A DNA stretch of 45,770 nucleotides, taken from contig JAZNRE010000016.1 in assembly GCA_045590535.1 (NCBI GenBank), forward strand, positions 1 to 45,770, read 5' to 3'. The translations under genes were made by a program, and so were the position numbers. This document shows, in pieces, positions 1 through 8,333 of this stretch. Within the stretch, counting starts at the first letter, position 1; each line of letters opens with the position of its first letter. The notes below the pieces were generated by a model. The model did not search any database. It saw nothing but the letters and a program-made list of their open reading frames with translations, and had not been told where the DNA came from. Source of the stretch: UMGS755 sp045590535. GTDB taxonomy: Bacteria > Bacillota > Clostridia > UBA1381 > UBA9506.

Positions 1-1
1 C

Positions 2-580
2 CCTTTAAAGCCGGTAGGACTCGAACACCCTGAAACTGGCCAGCGCTATCACGCCGTGGTGCAGCTTCGTCAGGATAACGCCGAGGGCACACTTTACAAC
101 ATGGTAGGCTTTCAGACCCATTTAAAATTCGGCGAGCAAAAACGCGTGTTCTCTATGATTCCTGGTCTTGAAAATTCCGAGATTGTCCGTTACGGCGTAA
201 TGCATCGAAACACCTATCTGCACAGTCCGGGACTTTTAGACGAAACCTTTGCCTATAAAAACCGCCAAGGCCTCTACTTTGCCGGACAGATGACCGGTGT
301 GGAAGGCTATGTGGAATCTGCCGCCTCCGGCATTGTGGCCGGTCTTAATGCGGCACGCTATTTGTTAGGAAAGCCCCCGGTACGCTTCCCTTCCACCACC
401 GCAACCGGCGCTTTGGGTAACTACATTGCAAACTTTACCGGCAAAAACTTTCAGCCAATGAACATAAACTTTGGCATTATCGACCCCTTGGATGAGCGGG
501 AGCGCAACAAGCGGGAACGCTACCGCAAAATTTCTTTGCGTGCCCTGGATGTTATGAAAGGAATAATCGAAACATTATGA
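2..580 (+). CDS. trmFO: Methylenetetrahydrofolate-tRNA (uracil-5-)-methyltransferase, 3' end only
   Basis: This is the C-terminal part of TrmFO, the folate- and FAD-dependent enzyme that makes m5U54 in the T-loop of tRNA. The frame is open from base 2, well before the first internal ATG, so the gene begins outside the window. The visible part includes the family hallmarks AVVQLRQDN, YNMVGFQTHLK and GEQKRVFSMIPGLEN, followed by RYGVMHRNTY and a flavoprotein-type GQMTGVEGYVESAASG stretch. Folate-dependent TrmFO is typical of Firmicutes. The stop is TGA and overlaps the start of pcrA (ATGA), so the two are probably translationally coupled. The natural end at this TGA is one proof that UGA is a normal stop in this genome. 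Confidence 0.95.
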   Translation, partial: PLKPVGLEHPETGQRYHAVVQLRQDNAEGTLYNMVGFQTHLKFGEQKRVFSMIPGLENSEIVRYGVMHRNTYLHSPGLLDETFAYKNRQGLYFAGQMTGVEGYVESAASGIVAGLNAARYLLGKPPVRFPSTTATGALGNYIANFTGKNFQPMNINFGIIDPLDERERNKRERYRKISLRALDVMKGIIETL

Positions 581-2781
581 TAAATTTAGAACGATTCAAC
601 CCCGAACAGAGAAAAGCCATCGTCACAACCGCCGGACCTTTACTCATTTTAGCCGGTGCCGGTAGCGGCAAAACAACGGTTGTGGTTAATAAGATTGCTT
701 ACATATTGGAACAAAAGTTGGCAGAACCCTGGCAAATTTTGGCCATCACCTTTACAAACAAGGCTGCTAACGAAATGAAAGAGCGCATTGAAAAAGCTGT
801 TGGCGAAAGCGCTGGCGGCATGTGGATGGGCACCTTTCACTCGGTTTGCATGCGCATTCTGCGCCGGGACATTGAGCGCTTAGGAACACACAATCGGGAT
901 TTTGTCATCTACGATTCTGCCGACCAGAAAACTCTAATGAAGCGAGTTTTAAAAGCCTTGAATATCGACGAAAAAATGCTGCCTGTCCGCAGTGTTTTAT
1001 ATGAAATTTCAACGGCTAAAGATGAGCTTTTTGGCCCTTCAGAATACCTTTCTATGAACGAGGGGAATTACCGAAAAAAACTGATTGGCGAAGCCTATGC
1101 AGAATATCAGAAACAGCTTGCCGAGGCAAACGCCTTAGACTTTGACGATATCATTATGCACACCGTGCGTCTGCTTTCGCAAGAGCCTGAGGTTTTATCC
1201 CGCTATCAAAAGCAGTTCCGCTATGTGTTTGTTGACGAATATCAGGATACAAACAATTCCCAGTCCATGCTCGTGAGCCTTTTGGCACAGGGCTATGAAA
1301 ACATTTGTGTGGTGGGCGACGACGACCAGAGCATTTATAAATTCCGTGGCGCCAACATTCAAAACATTTTAAACTTTGAAAAAGAATTTCCCGGTGCCCA
1401 GGTGATTAAGCTTGAACAAAATTACCGTTCCACACAAATCATTTTAGATGCCGCCAATGCTGTTATTGCCAACAACCACGGTCGCAAGGGCAAGCGTTTA
1501 TGGACCGAAAACAGTGGCGGTCAACCCATTGATGTATATCGGGCCGATAACGAATATGACGAGGCTGAATATATAGCCCTGCAAATTAAAGAGGCTTTAA
1601 AAGAAGGTGCAAGCTATGCTGACTGCGCCATTTTATATCGCACCAACGCCCAGTCCCGTGTCATCGAAACCACGCTGAGCACCCATGGCATTCCCTATCG
1701 CGTTTTGGCCGGTTTGCGATTTTATGACCGCAAAGAAGTTAAAGATATTTTAGCTTATTTAAGGTTAATTCAAAACCCCAGCGACAACATAAGTTTGTTG
1801 CGGGTAGTGAATGAGCCTGCCCGCAAAATCGGCACGGCGACCTTAGAGAAAGTCAGTGAAGTGGCACGGGCAAAAGAAACGGCACTTTTTGCTGTTATGG
1901 AACAGGCGCAAAACGAACCAACTTTGCTGCGGGCAGCCGAAAGACTGGTTCTTTTCACAGCCTTAATCCGTTCTATGCAGGCAAATTCTGCAGGTAAAAT
2001 GCCCTCTGAAATTATTGAGCTTGTTTTAGCCCAAAGCGGTTACCGTGACATGCTTTTAGCTGATGATTCCGTTGAAAACCAAACCCGTTTGGATAACCTG
2101 CATGAATTCGTGAACGCCGCAGCCGAATATGAACGAAACGACGAAAACCCCACTCTTTCCGGCTTTTTGGAATTAACCGCCCTCATTTCAGATGTGGATA
2201 ACTACGACCAAAATGCCGAGAGCGTGGTGCTGATGACTCTGCACAGCGCAAAGGGTTTGGAGTTCCCCCGGGTTTTCCTTTGCGGCATGGAAGAGGGTCT
2301 TTTCCCCAGCTTAAAGTCTATGACAGACGATGAAGTGGAAGAAGAACGGCGCCTGTGTTATGTGGGCATTACAAGAGCCAAAAAGCATTTAATCATCACC
2401 CATGCCGGATACCGAAATCGGTATGGCAGCGGTGGTTACACCATGCCATCACGGTTTTTAGAAGAAATCCCTATGGATTGTGTGAATGCCATCGTTAAAG
2501 AAACCGAGCCATTCGTACAGAAAGACACCAAAAAGCGTGAATATCAATTTTATGATAACACTCAGTCGTTGCTCCGTGCCCTTTCGAAAGATAAAGAAGA
2601 GCGCAAAACCGATTCTTTAAACTATGCCCCCGGCGATGTGGTTACCCACAAAAAATTTGGTCGGGGTATGGTGATTTCGGTAACACCCACCGGCAACGAT
2701 GTGCAGCTTGAAATTGCCTTTGACGAATATGGCACCAAAACACTCCTGGGCTCTTTCACCAAGCTGGTGAAAGAAAATTAA
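577..2781 (+). CDS. pcrA: ATP-dependent DNA helicase PcrA/UvrD
   Basis: This is a superfamily 1A 3'-5' DNA helicase of 734 residues, used in nucleotide excision repair and in clearing recombination intermediates. It starts with NPEQRKAIVTTAGPLLILAG, followed by the Walker A AGAGSGKTT near residue 28. Further motifs are ITFTNKAANEMKERI (motif Ia), DEYQDTN (Walker B/motif II), VVGDDDQSIYKFRGA (motif III), QNYRST (motif IV), MTLHSAKGLEFPRVF (motif V) and RRLCYVGITRAKKHL (motif VI). The C-terminus carries the PcrA-type tail with APGDVVTHKKFGRGMV. Length and motif order are those of PcrA. The start ATG overlaps the trmFO stop, and a rho-independent terminator follows 23 bases after the stop. Confidence 0.96.
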   Translation: MINLERFNPEQRKAIVTTAGPLLILAGAGSGKTTVVVNKIAYILEQKLAEPWQILAITFTNKAANEMKERIEKAVGESAGGMWMGTFHSVCMRILRRDIERLGTHNRDFVIYDSADQKTLMKRVLKALNIDEKMLPVRSVLYEISTAKDELFGPSEYLSMNEGNYRKKLIGEAYAEYQKQLAEANALDFDDIIMHTVRLLSQEPEVLSRYQKQFRYVFVDEYQDTNNSQSMLVSLLAQGYENICVVGDDDQSIYKFRGANIQNILNFEKEFPGAQVIKLEQNYRSTQIILDAANAVIANNHGRKGKRLWTENSGGQPIDVYRADNEYDEAEYIALQIKEALKEGASYADCAILYRTNAQSRVIETTLSTHGIPYRVLAGLRFYDRKEVKDILAYLRLIQNPSDNISLLRVVNEPARKIGTATLEKVSEVARAKETALFAVMEQAQNEPTLLRAAERLVLFTALIRSMQANSAGKMPSEIIELVLAQSGYRDMLLADDSVENQTRLDNLHEFVNAAAEYERNDENPTLSGFLELTALISDVDNYDQNAESVVLMTLHSAKGLEFPRVFLCGMEEGLFPSLKSMTDDEVEEERRLCYVGITRAKKHLIITHAGYRNRYGSGGYTMPSRFLEEIPMDCVNAIVKETEPFVQKDTKKREYQFYDNTQSLLRALSKDKEERKTDSLNYAPGDVVTHKKFGRGMVISVTPTGNDVQLEIAFDEYGTKTLLGSFTKLVKEN

Positions 2782-2803
2782 CAAAATTCACCGAATCAAA
2801 AGC

Positions 2804-2832
2804 AGGATTGCATTTGCAATCCTTCTTTTTTT
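2804..2832 (+). terminator. Rho-independent terminator of pcrA
   Basis: A perfect 9-bp stem (AGGATTGCA / TGCAATCCT, 2804-2823) with a 2-base loop runs directly into a T-rich tract (2823-2832). It lies 23 bases after the pcrA stop and separates pcrA from lonB. Confidence 0.85.
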
Positions 2833-2849
2833 ATAAATTTTACTCTTTA

Positions 2850-2879
2850 GCAATAATTTTTCCACAATTGTTCATACTA
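2850..2879 (+). promoter_or_regulatory. Possible forespore (sigma-F/G type) promoter of lonB
   Basis: CATACTA at 2873-2879 matches the sigma-F/sigma-G -10 consensus CATWHTA exactly. It stands 47 bases before the proposed lonB start. Seventeen bases upstream lies GCAATA (2850-2855), a weak relative of the GNATR -35 element. In Bacillus subtilis lonB is known to be transcribed in the forespore by sigma-F. The match in the -10 box is seen; the assignment is inference. Confidence 0.4.
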
Positions 2880-2925
2880 ACATTAGTTATCTATGCTATG
2901 TCATCATGAACAGGAGGTCGCCATT

Positions 2926-4620
2926 TTGTTTAACACCTTTTTAATTATTTTGCAGTTGTTTTTAACTTTCGTAATGGGTATATATTTTTTAAACTTATTG
3001 CGGGGACAGCATAACGGCAAATCGAATTTAGAACACGATGCAACCCGCGAATTAGAAAAATTGCATCGGCTTAAGCAAATTCATTTAACACAGCCCTTGG
3101 CTGAAAAGACAAGACCTACAGCACTGGATGAAGTAATTGGACAGGAGGAGGGTTTAAAAGCCTTAAAAGCCGCCCTATGCGGGCCCAATCCCCAGCATAT
3201 TTTAATTTATGGTCCGCCGGGTGTGGGCAAAACCGCCGCTGCCCGGGTTGTGCTCAAAGAAGCCATTGCTGCTGAAAGCTCCCCCTTTCGAGAGGGTGCC
3301 AAATTTATTGAAATGGATGCAACCACCCTGCGTTTTGACGAGCGAGGCATTGCCGACCCTTTAATTGGTTCAGTTCACGACCCCATTTACCAGGGCGCCG
3401 GTGCTTATGGTCCGGCGGGAATACCCCAGCCAAAACCGGGGGCGGTTACAAAAGCCCATGGCGGCATTTTGTTTTTAGACGAAATTGGAGAACTGCACCC
3501 CACGCAAATCAACAAGCTTTTAAAGGTTTTAGAGGACCGCAAGGTCTTTTTAGAAAGCGCCTATTATTCACCGGGCAATCGGGATATCCCTCCCCACATT
3601 CACGAAATTTTTCAAAAGGGTTTGCCTGCTGACTTTCGGTTAATCGGCGCTACCACCCGCAGCCCTGAAGACATTCCCCCAGCCATCCGTTCCCGCTGTG
3701 TTGAAATTTTCTTTTCCCCTTTAGATGTGCAACATTTAAAAACCATTGCCAAAAATGCAACTTTTAAAGCCGGTTTTTCCATTGAAGATAAAGCACTGGA
3801 TTTGCTTTGCAAATACGCACAAAACGGGCGTGATGCTGTTAATATGATACAAACTGCAGCCGGCATAGCCCGTCTTGAAAATCGACTTATTATTGAAAAA
3901 GCAGACATTCGCTGGGTGGCAGAAACCGGACGGTACATCCCCCGATATGAAAAGAAGGTAACTGACCGCCTGCATGTTGGTTTGGTAAATGGTTTGGCCG
4001 TTTGCGGCGACAGTCAGGGCATGGTGATGGATGTGGAGGTGACGGTTCTGCCCCGCTCAGCCGGCACAGGAACCTTGACCGTAACCGGCATTGTGGAAAG
4101 CCAGGAGCTGGAAACCCGTGGCCAACGCTTAATCCGTACCAGTTCAGCACGGGCCTCCATTCAAAATATGCTGACAGTTTTAAAGCGCTTTTATCAGATT
4201 GACACCAGTGCCTATGATGTACACATCAACTTCCCCGGTGGCACCCCCATCGACGGTCCCTCTGCCGGAACAGCCATTTTAGCCGCCGTTTATTCTGCCA
4301 TATGCCAAGCCCCTATCAGCAACCGAATTGCCATGACAGGTGAGATTTCCATTCATGGCTCTGTTCTGCCTGTGGGCGGCGTTGCCGCCAAGGTGGCTGC
4401 TGCCGCCAAAGCCGGCATTAAAACTGTTTTTATTCCTAAGGATAACTGCGAAAATCTGTGCCACATCCCCGGCATCGAAATTGTCCCCGTGACTCACATC
4501 AGCGAAATTTTTAGCCGCCTTTTTGGCAGCACTGACAAAACACAGTCCGAAACTGTTGCCGCCGCTTCATCCGCATTCAATATGCATAGTGGTGAGCGTT
4601 CGGCTTCACAAACGGCATAA
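2926..4620 (+). CDS. lonB: Lon-family ATP-dependent protease LonB
   Basis: This is a membrane-anchored AAA+ serine protease of the LonB type, known in spore formers as a forespore protease. The best start is TTG at 2926, seven bases after AGGAGGT (2912-2918). It gives about 564 residues beginning with a hydrophobic anchor (residues ~3-25), as in B. subtilis LonB. An AAA+ domain follows, with Walker A GPPGVGKT and Walker B ILFLDEIGEL. The C-terminal Lon protease domain has the catalytic Ser in DGPSAGTAI and the catalytic Lys in GGVAAKVAAAAKAG, forming the Ser-Lys dyad. There is no long Lon N-terminal domain, which separates it from LonA. An upstream in-frame ATG-like start at 2893 has no ribosome binding site. 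The gene stands alone between two terminators. Confidence 0.93.
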   Translation: MFNTFLIILQLFLTFVMGIYFLNLLRGQHNGKSNLEHDATRELEKLHRLKQIHLTQPLAEKTRPTALDEVIGQEEGLKALKAALCGPNPQHILIYGPPGVGKTAAARVVLKEAIAAESSPFREGAKFIEMDATTLRFDERGIADPLIGSVHDPIYQGAGAYGPAGIPQPKPGAVTKAHGGILFLDEIGELHPTQINKLLKVLEDRKVFLESAYYSPGNRDIPPHIHEIFQKGLPADFRLIGATTRSPEDIPPAIRSRCVEIFFSPLDVQHLKTIAKNATFKAGFSIEDKALDLLCKYAQNGRDAVNMIQTAAGIARLENRLIIEKADIRWVAETGRYIPRYEKKVTDRLHVGLVNGLAVCGDSQGMVMDVEVTVLPRSAGTGTLTVTGIVESQELETRGQRLIRTSSARASIQNMLTVLKRFYQIDTSAYDVHINFPGGTPIDGPSAGTAILAAVYSAICQAPISNRIAMTGEISIHGSVLPVGGVAAKVAAAAKAGIKTVFIPKDNCENLCHIPGIEIVPVTHISEIFSRLFGSTDKTQSETVAAASSAFNMHSGERSASQTA

Positions 4621-4622
4621 AA

Positions 4623-4659
4623 AAAGAGGGGCCACAGAAAACCACTGTGGCTCCTCTTT
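4623..4659. terminator. Bidirectional terminator between lonB and rubrerythrin
   Basis: A 15-bp stem with one wobble pair (AAAGAGGGGCCACAG / CTGTGGCTCCTCTTT) and a 7-base loop lies between the convergent lonB and rubrerythrin genes. A-rich and T-rich flanks on the two sides let it work in both directions. Confidence 0.85.
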
Positions 4660-4681
4660 CGCATTTAGTTTTTTTAAAAGA

Positions 4682-5215
4682 TCAATAGTTCTGCTTGCGA
4701 ACTTCGAAATAGCTCTGGGGATGAGCACAAACAGGACAAACTTCAGGCGCTTTTTTGCCCATAACCAAATGACCGCAATTACGGCATTCCCAAATAACTT
4801 CCTCACTCTTTTCAAAAACAGCCTGCATTTCAACATTGTTCAAAAGTGCACGGTAGCGTTCTTCATGCGTTTTTTCAATGGCAGCTACCATGCGGAACTG
4901 TGCTGCTAATTTGGTAAAGCCTTCTTCTTCAGCGTCTTTGGCGAAACGATCGTACATGTCGGTCCATTCATAATTTTCGCCGTTGGCAGCATGCAGAAGA
5001 TTTTCGGCGGTGTTACCCAGTTCACCCAAAGCTTTAAACCAAAGCTTTGCATGCTCTTTTTCATTGTTGGCTGTCTCTTCAAAAATTGCGGAGATTTGCT
5101 GATAGCCTTCCTTTTTAGCAACAGACGCAAAGTATGTATACTTATTGCGTGCCTGGCTTTCGCCGGCAAATGCCTCCATTAAGTTTTTCTCTGTTTTACT
5201 TCCCTTTAACTCCAT
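4682..5215 (-). CDS. rbr: Rubrerythrin
   Basis: This is a 177-residue cytoplasmic non-haem iron peroxidase that protects anaerobes from hydrogen peroxide. The N-terminal ferritin-like four-helix domain (about residues 5-130) has the diiron ligand region: Glu in AFAGES near residue 19, EKEH at 52-55 and EKTHEER at 114-120. The C-terminal rubredoxin-like domain has two CxxC pairs, C144/C147 (CRNCGH) and C160/C163 (CPVCAHP). All metal ligands expected for the family are present. It ends in TGA directly after the family-typical SYFEVR tail, which shows that UGA terminates normally here. It lies 51 bases downstream of hpf with no clear terminator between them, so the two may share a stress transcript. 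Confidence 0.96.
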   Translation of the reverse strand: MELKGSKTEKNLMEAFAGESQARNKYTYFASVAKKEGYQQISAIFEETANNEKEHAKLWFKALGELGNTAENLLHAANGENYEWTDMYDRFAKDAEEEGFTKLAAQFRMVAAIEKTHEERYRALLNNVEMQAVFEKSEEVIWECRNCGHLVMGKKAPEVCPVCAHPQSYFEVRKQNY

Positions 5216-5266
5216 TTTCTGTCTTTTCCTCCTTGTGATGTGATAATATTTGAAATCAATAAAAAA

Positions 5267-5803
5267 CTAAATCAGTTCAATAAGACCATAGTCGCCGTTC
5301 TTTCTTTTATATACAACATTGGGCTCACCGGTTATGTCGTTATTAAAGATATAGAATTGGTGACCCAGCAAGTTCATTTGCAAAATGGCTTCTTCGGCAC
5401 TCATGGGCTTTGTTGCAAACCGTTTTTTGCGAACAATTTTAAACTCTTCTTCCTCTTCAACCGGCTCGCCAAAGGGGATTTGCTCCAAAGCTGCCGCTTC
5501 AAAATTCTCTTTCTTTAATTTTTTCTCAATTCTTGTTTTGTGTTTTCTGATTTGGCGTTCTAAAATATCAACAGCATTATCAATGCTGACATACATATCT
5601 TCCGTTGCCTCTTCAACACGCATAATCAAACCGCCAGAATGAATGGTTGCTTCAACAACCTGCTTTTCCCTTTGCACAGAAAGAGTGATTATCGCTTCGG
5701 TTTCTTTGTGAAAATATCGGTCCAGTTTACTGAAGCGATCTTCGATCCTGTCTTTTAAACCCTGGGTTAATTCAATCTGTTTGCCTGTCATTGTTAATTT
5801 CAT
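5267..5803 (-). CDS. hpf: Long-form ribosome hibernation promoting factor
   Basis: At 178 residues this is the long HPF that dimerises 70S ribosomes into 100S particles in stationary phase. The N-terminal S30AE/YfiA domain covers about residues 1-100. It starts MKLTMTGKQIELTQGLKDRI and includes TLSVQREKQVVEATIHSGG and a basic stretch RQIRKHKTRIEKKLK. An acidic linker (EEEEEF) leads to the C-terminal dimerisation domain, recognisable by RKKRFATKPMSAEEAILQMNLLGHQFYIF and RKNGDYGLIE. The start ATG follows AAGAGGAG with good spacing. Long HPF is the usual form in Firmicutes. Confidence 0.96.
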   Translation of the reverse strand: MKLTMTGKQIELTQGLKDRIEDRFSKLDRYFHKETEAIITLSVQREKQVVEATIHSGGLIMRVEEATEDMYVSIDNAVDILERQIRKHKTRIEKKLKKENFEAAALEQIPFGEPVEEEEEFKIVRKKRFATKPMSAEEAILQMNLLGHQFYIFNNDITGEPNVVYKRKNGDYGLIELI

Positions 5804-5912
5804 ACGGATCCACTCCTCTTTTGGTATACTAACAAGGAAAATTACCTTGTATCCATTATTTTCCCCTCTTTTTCCTTTTTAAACAAAAATTTAAGCATAT
5901 TCAAAAATTTTT

Positions 5913-6857
5913 TTATAAAAGAACCGCAATCATCATCATAAGAGGTAGGGTGACAATACACAAAATATTGGTCATGGAAACAATCTCGGATGCATATTCT
6001 GAGTCAAGCCCGTATCTTGTTGCAAACAGGGTGGTTACAACGGCAATGGGGCAAGCGCTGGACATAATAAGGGGCAGCTTAACATTTTCTGGCAGTCCCA
6101 TCACATTCGCCAGCAAAAGTGCCACCAGGGGAAAGGCAATGAGCCTTAAAAAATAGACAAACCACATCGAGCCGTTTTTAATCACCTTTTTAATGTCCAA
6201 ATGAACCAAATATACCCCCAAAATAAGCATGGGAAGCGGCGTGTTTAAAACCGCTAAATAGGAAACAGTTTTTTGGGCAAAAACAGGCAGCTCAATCCGC
6301 AACAAAAACAGACTGACGCCAATGATCGTTCCCAAAACGCCGGGGGTTAAAAAGGCCTTTTTAAAAGAAAGCTGCTTTAAGTCCCCTGTGTAAACATAAA
6401 CGCCATGAGTCCAATAAAGCACATTAAAAACCGTTAAATAGGCCACGGCATAAAAGACGCCTTCTTGCCCATACACTGCCTGAACAAGAGGCAACGCAAT
6501 AAAACCGGCATTTGAATACATAACGCCAAAAATGTTAATCCGGTGCTTATTATCCGGCGTAGGCTTAAAAATAAGTGGAAGCAGGAATATGGCAAGAGCG
6601 TGGATGAGCACAGAGAAAACCATGGCAATCCCCAGGTTTTTCACCATGGATGCATCAAATTCACGCTGATAGGCATTCACAATAACACAAGGCACAACCG
6701 CTTTGAGCAAAACCTCGGTCATTTGCTTAACGCCTACCTCTGTAAGTACCTGCTTTTTAGCAAACAAAAACCCAATGCCGATTAAAATAAACAGTATAAA
6801 AATATTCAATCCCACATTTTGCCCGACTTCCAGGCTCAGCGTAAGTGCCTCTTTCAT
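5913..6857 (-). CDS. AEC-family auxin-efflux-type carrier, copy 1
   Basis: A 314-residue integral membrane protein of the AEC (auxin efflux carrier) superfamily, a BART-superfamily secondary carrier. Bacterial members move malate, malonate or related organic acids. It shows about ten hydrophobic segments in two halves, with the family-typical GVMYSNAGFIALPLVQ stretch (the conserved N-G-F/P-x-x-x-P region). A second such region near the C-terminus is SSACPIAVVTTLFATRYG. It starts at ATG after AAGGAG. It lies only 13 bases downstream of a second AEC gene of exactly the same length, so the pair is probably a tandem duplication in one operon. The substrate cannot be read from the sequence. Confidence 0.88.
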   Translation of the reverse strand: MKEALTLSLEVGQNVGLNIFILFILIGIGFLFAKKQVLTEVGVKQMTEVLLKAVVPCVIVNAYQREFDASMVKNLGIAMVFSVLIHALAIFLLPLIFKPTPDNKHRINIFGVMYSNAGFIALPLVQAVYGQEGVFYAVAYLTVFNVLYWTHGVYVYTGDLKQLSFKKAFLTPGVLGTIIGVSLFLLRIELPVFAQKTVSYLAVLNTPLPMLILGVYLVHLDIKKVIKNGSMWFVYFLRLIAFPLVALLLANVMGLPENVKLPLIMSSACPIAVVTTLFATRYGLDSEYASEIVSMTNILCIVTLPLMMMIAVLL

Positions 6858-6870
6858 ATTGCTTCTCCTT

Positions 6871-7815
6871 TTAAATGATGCCTAAAGAACCAAACACAAA
6901 AATCCAAACAAACAAGGTTAAAATGCAAAAGGCCGAGGTGAGCACAACCAGTTGCCCTGCCAGGGTTTTATCGCCGCCCATTTGCTGTGCCATGGAAAAG
7001 GATGAAACAGCAATGGGACCGCCAAAGGTTACCAAAAGGCAGGCAAATGCTTCACCCTGAAAACCCAGATACGCCGCAAGGAAAAGAATGATGGCAGGCA
7101 AAACAACAAGGCGGGCCAAAAGAACAATCACATTTTCTTTGACATACCCCTTTATGCTGGTGAATGTAAAACCTGCACCAAGCACAACAAGGGCAAGGGG
7201 CGACGCCACATGGGCAATGTCTGAAACCGTTTTTTCAAGCACCTGCGGCAACTCTATTTTAAAGAGCAAAAACACCATACCCGCCACACAGCCAATGATT
7301 AAGGGGTTGGTTACAATGCCCTTTAGAATCTTTTTTAAATGTATGGTACCACCCTTAAAAAGTTCAAGGCTGATAACCCCTAAAATGTTAAATAAAGGAA
7401 CAACCAAAGCAACCATCAGAGCGGATAAACCCGTTGTGTCATCCCCACAAATATAGCTGACCAAAGGCACGCCCAAAATGGCAAAATTCGTTCTGAAAAA
7501 GCCCTGCAAAATCACGCCCCGTTTGGCGTTGTCCTTTGTGATGAAAAAGACAGCCAAAAGCCCAATGGCAAACACGCAAAGCACCGCTATCGCAGTGAAA
7601 GTAAATAAATTCGCTGCAATGCCAAATCCCTGGGCCGACTTTGTTTGATAGATGTTATGAAACAAAAGCACGGGCAAAAATATCTTAAAAACAAGCTTGT
7701 TGATTGAGTCAAACACCTTTTCATCAACAAAACGCATGCGCTTGAGCACATAGCCCAAGAGCATCATTAAAAAAATCGGCGTCACCGCCTCCAGTGACAG
7801 CTTTAAACTTTCCAT
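6871..7815 (-). CDS. AEC-family auxin-efflux-type carrier, copy 2
   Basis: The first gene of the AEC pair, also 314 residues and multi-spanning. It has the family features GFFRTNFAILGVPLVSY in the first half and VTFGGPIAVSSFSMAQQMGGD in the second. The two paralogs differ clearly in sequence, so this is an old duplication rather than a recent copy. In the AEC family two-gene arrangements are common, but each protein is normally a complete carrier. Upstream is a long leader and a promoter surrounded by repeated motifs (7898-8024), which suggests that the pair is induced by a specific ligand. No regulator gene is adjacent. Substrate unknown; organic acids are likely by family. Confidence 0.87.
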   Translation of the reverse strand: MESLKLSLEAVTPIFLMMLLGYVLKRMRFVDEKVFDSINKLVFKIFLPVLLFHNIYQTKSAQGFGIAANLFTFTAIAVLCVFAIGLLAVFFITKDNAKRGVILQGFFRTNFAILGVPLVSYICGDDTTGLSALMVALVVPLFNILGVISLELFKGGTIHLKKILKGIVTNPLIIGCVAGMVFLLFKIELPQVLEKTVSDIAHVASPLALVVLGAGFTFTSIKGYVKENVIVLLARLVVLPAIILFLAAYLGFQGEAFACLLVTFGGPIAVSSFSMAQQMGGDKTLAGQLVVLTSAFCILTLFVWIFVFGSLGII

Positions 7816-7897
7816 AAAAATTCCAGCTCCATTTTAAATATAATGTATCTCCTGTATATGACAACAGCATAAACTCCAGAGGTTTTTAAACCACTAT

Positions 7898-8006
7898 TGT
7901 GTTTATTATACCACAATTTTACATTATAGAAATTTGTTCAAGGAAAATTGTGGTGCAATAAACACAACCGATTAAATTTTTAAATGTATGTGTTTATTAT
8001 ACCATA
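7898..8006. repeat. Three copies of a TGTGTTTATTATACCA-type motif upstream of the AEC genes
   Basis: Copy A (7898-7920) and copy C (7989-8006) are direct repeats of TGTGTTTATTATACCA. Copy B (7944-7966) is the same motif inverted, matching copy A at 21 of 23 positions when reverse complemented. In the minus-strand transcript copies B and A would pair into a 23-bp stem with a loop of about 23 bases. Copy C covers the predicted -10 box. This looks like a repressor operator set, an mRNA leader hairpin, or both. Confidence 0.6.
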
Positions 8007-8024
8007 TAAAATCTAAAGAGGCAA
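7996..8024 (-). promoter_or_regulatory. Predicted promoter of the AEC gene pair
   Basis: Read on the minus strand: -35 TTGCCT (8019-8024), 17-base spacer, -10 TATAAT (7996-8001). Transcription would begin near 7989, giving a leader of about 170 bases before the ATG at 7815. The -10 box lies inside one copy of the repeated motif. Confidence 0.6.
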
Positions 8025-8236
8025 TCGTTTGTAATAAAAAAGCATCTCATAGCGGTGTTGCTTTATTGCTATTTAATTACAACAATATGGATTTACTGTT
8101 TCCAAATTTTTTCACTTCATTTTACCACATATTGCAATGTGATAAAATTTTTTAGATGAAAATTCTTTATAAAATATTTGTATATGTCAAAACTTAAAAC
8201 ATTCAGTAACTTCCACCGACATAATACTTGATAGAT

Positions 8237-8265
8237 TTGACAAAATATCCGTTTTATAGTATAAT
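8237..8265 (+). promoter_or_regulatory. Consensus sigma-A promoter of the DUF47-pit operon
   Basis: TTGACA (8237-8242), a 17-base spacer and TATAAT (8260-8265): a perfect housekeeping promoter. Transcription would begin near 8272, about 60 bases before the first gene. No PhoB-type direct repeats are obvious upstream. Confidence 0.85.
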
Positions 8266-8333
8266 AATAGATGTAATTAGTTTTCTTATAACGGAATTTT
8301 TTCTTACAAGAGTTTATATGTAAAAGGAGTCTG

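Larger units (their letters stand above)
7816..8333. other. 518-base intergenic regulatory region between divergent AEC and phosphate operons
   Basis: AT-rich and without a convincing gene. It holds the AEC promoter with three repeated operator-like motifs (7898-8024) and the consensus promoter of the DUF47-pit operon (8237-8265). A looser inverted repeat near 8031-8090 has arms ending in TTGTAAT and ATTACAA. A 76-codon open frame on the minus strand (8117-8347) is lysine- and isoleucine-rich with no ribosome binding site and is judged noncoding. Confidence 0.7.
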
